A stretch of DNA of 16,042 bases from an uncultured Acetobacteraceae bacterium (GTDB lineage: Bacteria; Pseudomonadota; Alphaproteobacteria; Acetobacterales; Acetobacteraceae), in NCBI GenBank assembly GCA_903839965.1, contig CAIMEK010000516.1, positions 1 to 16,042 of the forward strand, given 5' to 3'. A program made the position numbers and the translations under genes. Shown piece by piece: positions 15,095 to 16,042 of the stretch. Each line of letters opens with the position of its first letter. Within the stretch, counting starts at the first letter, position 1. The notes below the pieces were generated by a model. It had not been told where the DNA came from. It made no database searches and saw nothing but the letters and a program-made list of their open reading frames with translations.

Positions 15095-15259
15095 GGCCTC
15101 TTCCTCCAAACAACCGAGTCGGAATAACACCAGCCCATTGTTACCTTGACCCATTCAATGGTCCACATCAAGGTGGGCATCGAGACCCGCTGCTGGTCGA
15201 GGAGCATTATCTCGCCGTGCCCCTGCGCACGCCGGATCCCCTCCGCGGTGGAAACCGGT

Positions 15260-15445
15260 GTCCGGTGCGCTGGAGAGGCCGGCAGACCGTGCCCAGCCGT
15301 TTCGTCGTTCCGATGCGCGTAATGCCCATCCGCATGCGCGCCGGCGCGCTGGGCGATAGCCTGCCGGTGCGCGGCCTGCTGGTCTCGCCCAACCACGCCC
15401 TGTATCTCGGCGGCATCCTGGTGCAGGCCGCCGCGCCGGTGAATA
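15260..15445 (+). pseudogene. Relic of a Hint (hedgehog/intein-like) domain protein
   Basis: A plus-strand frame shows about 60 residues typical of bacterial Hint-domain proteins: PVRWRGRQTVPSRF, then MPIRMRAGALGDSLPVRGLL, VSPNHALYLGGILVQAAAPVN. I recall this arrangement (RW-GRQTV, IR-RAGALGD-LP, LLVSP-HALL-GVLVQAG-LVN) from secreted or large proteins of Acetobacteraceae and related bacteria. No start codon with a plausible N-terminal domain precedes it, and the similarity stops at about 15445 although the frame runs on. It is therefore a fragment rather than a working gene, and it lies opposite to the transcription of the rest of the locus. Confidence 0.65.
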
Positions 15446-15511
15446 CTGACCGGCCAGGCTGCGCCCCAGAGGACGATAGCCGCAAGAACTCCCGTCTGAA
15501 CCCTGCTTCGT

Positions 15512-15684
15512 CAGGCCGACGGCCTGCGGCAACGACAGCGTGACCAGGGCACAAAGGTCACGATCATCAAACCAATAAGCAGCACGGCAACGTAGGAGAT
15601 CATGAGGTGATATGCACGCGAAACCGGTGCGCGCACCATGACGCAGGAGATGAAGAACCCAACTGCGACCGGCGGCAGGAATGC
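15512..15684 (-). pseudogene. Relic of the C-terminal end of a TRAP-transporter large permease (DctM-like)
   Basis: The minus strand encodes AFLPPVAVGFFISC followed by VRAPVSRAYHLMISYVAVLL and IGLMIVTFVPW. This looks like the last loop and membrane helix of a DctM-type permease, which normally ends in a hydrophobic helix plus a P-x-lslwLP-like tail. The expected tail (TLSLPQAVGL, 15541-15512) is present but one frame away, so a one-base loss near 15543 has broken the gene. Nothing of the rest of the permease is seen; upstream the similarity ends at about 15687, where a different fragment begins. The identification rests on pattern memory and is moderate. Confidence 0.55.
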
Positions 15685-15686
15685 AC

Positions 15687-15794
15687 TTTGGGGCGGTCCA
15701 GCGCGGCACGTAGGACCGCCTCCGTCTCACCCGCGGCCAACACGTCCAGCGAGCGGGTCGCTCCATTGCGCAACCCGCGCGGGCGGCCCCGCGG
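15687..15794 (-). pseudogene. Fragment resembling a DUF5681-type protein N-terminus, cut by the IS end
   Basis: The minus strand reads PRGRPRGLRNGATRSLDVLA followed by AGETEAVLRAALDRPK. This resembles the GRPKGxRN...T...eaLLdGeaealtrkA pattern of DUF5681-like proteins, which are often found near mobile DNA. It starts directly at the IS21-type left end (15796) and stops where the TRAP-permease relic begins, so it has neither a start nor the rest of the domain. Tentative call. Confidence 0.4.
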
Positions 15795-15795
15795 A

Positions 15796-15855
15796 TGTTA
15801 ATTTCCGTTGAGACCTGACCCGGGAAGGTCGGAAATTTCCACTGAGAATTGACCC
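15796..15855 (+). repeat. Left-end repeats of the IS21-type element (putative transposase binding sites)
   Basis: The putative left tip begins TGTTAATTTCC at 15796. Two 21-base copies follow at 15801-15821 and 15835-15855, each running ATTTCC...GAG...TGACCC and matching at 17 of 21 positions. Repeated blocks of this sort inside the terminal inverted repeats are typical of IS21-family elements. The right end lies outside the window, so the exact tip and any target duplication cannot be confirmed. Confidence 0.7.
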
Positions 15856-15907
15856 ATGTTTGAACCTCCTCCCGCTGGGAACAGCGGGGGCAAATGGAGT
15901 GATCGAC

Positions 15908-16042
15908 ATGGCGCTGTTGAGCGTGATCCGGCGCTGGGCGCTTCGGGATCGGCTATCGATCCGCGCGATTTCGCGGCGCACTGGCCTATCGCGGAATACC
16001 ATCCGCAAATACCTCCGGTCCGGCGCGGTGGAGCCGAAGTTC
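15908..16042 (+). CDS. istA: IS21-family transposase IstA, N-terminal 45 residues, runs off right edge
   Basis: The frame from ATG at 15908 (GGAG 8 bases upstream) opens with MALLSVIRRWALRDRLSIR and then SRRTGLSRNTIRKYLRSG. This is the characteristic N-terminal helix-turn-helix of IstA proteins, which recognises the element's terminal repeats. The DDE catalytic core would follow beyond the window. Only this segment can be judged, so whether the transposase is intact is unknown. Confidence 0.85.
   Translation, partial: MALLSVIRRWALRDRLSIRAISRRTGLSRNTIRKYLRSGAVEPKF

Larger units (their letters stand above)
15796..16042 (+). mobile_element. IS21-family insertion sequence, left part only
   Basis: The left terminal repeats at 15796-15855 are followed by a short leader and the start of an istA-type transposase at 15908; the element continues beyond the window. 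IS21 elements carry istA (transposase) and istB (ATPase helper); only istA is reached here. It lies about 700 bases upstream of the GntR gene, next to several gene fragments, so this edge of the locus is a site of past rearrangement. Confidence 0.8.

Noticed and set aside
15512..15526. CAGGCC-GAC-GGCCTG hairpin considered as a terminator
   Set aside because: It has no T-run on either strand and lies within the tail of the TRAP-permease relic, so the stem is more likely coding remnant.
15155..15766. 203-codon minus-strand open frame between the GntR gene and the IS element
   Set aside because: The protein-like signals in this stretch lie in other frames (TRAP, DUF5681 and Hint relics); this frame includes only the short shifted tail TLSLPQAVGL.

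Overview
This is a GC-rich window carrying one coherent catabolic and uptake locus, almost entirely on the minus strand, so transcription runs from high to low coordinates. The gene style (ATGA stop/start overlaps, GTG starts, Tat-type solute-binding protein, IS21-type element) suggests an alphaproteobacterium. A Hint-domain relic of a type I recall from Acetobacteraceae and relatives makes that family plausible. The taxonomy is inference.

Right edge (about 15150-16042): a scrap zone and a mobile element. The start of an IS21-family element (left-end repeats, then the first 45 codons of istA) enters the window on the plus strand. Just inside it lie three relics: a DUF5681-like N-terminal fragment, the C-terminal end of a probable TRAP-transporter large permease with a frameshift, and an opposite-strand piece of a Hint (hedgehog/intein) domain.

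Module A (15094-7575): a GntR/FCD-type regulator, then a tight operon of two class III (CaiB/BaiF) CoA-transferase genes, a thiolase-fold protein and a zinc-ribbon/OB-fold partner. The first three are joined by ATGA overlaps. After a 147-base gap comes a double-length CoA-transferase. Its N-terminal half resembles the first single gene and its C-terminal half the second, so the cluster holds the same pair twice, once split and once fused.

Module B (7175-1): after a roughly 400-base leader with its own promoter comes a branched-chain-amino-acid-type (Liv) ABC importer: LivH, a fused LivM-LivG protein, LivF and a Tat-exported binding protein. It is followed by an SMP-30/gluconolactonase-like hydrolase, an amidohydrolase-2 family hydrolase (a family with several lactonases), and the start of a second thiolase-fold gene running off the left edge.

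The two modules appear co-regulated. A palindromic site, TGCAT-N-ATGCA, lies on the promoter of the first CoA-transferase gene and just downstream of the likely promoter of the liv operon, consistent with repression by the adjacent GntR protein. The simplest reading is import of an organic acid or lactone, lactone or C-C hydrolysis, CoA activation by CoA transfer, then carbon-carbon cleavage by a thiolase-fold/OB-fold complex. The substrate cannot be named from sequence alone. The arrangement (fused plus split CoA-transferase pair, two Cys-less thiolase-fold proteins, two lactonase-type hydrolases, dedicated importer) is the most interesting feature of the window.
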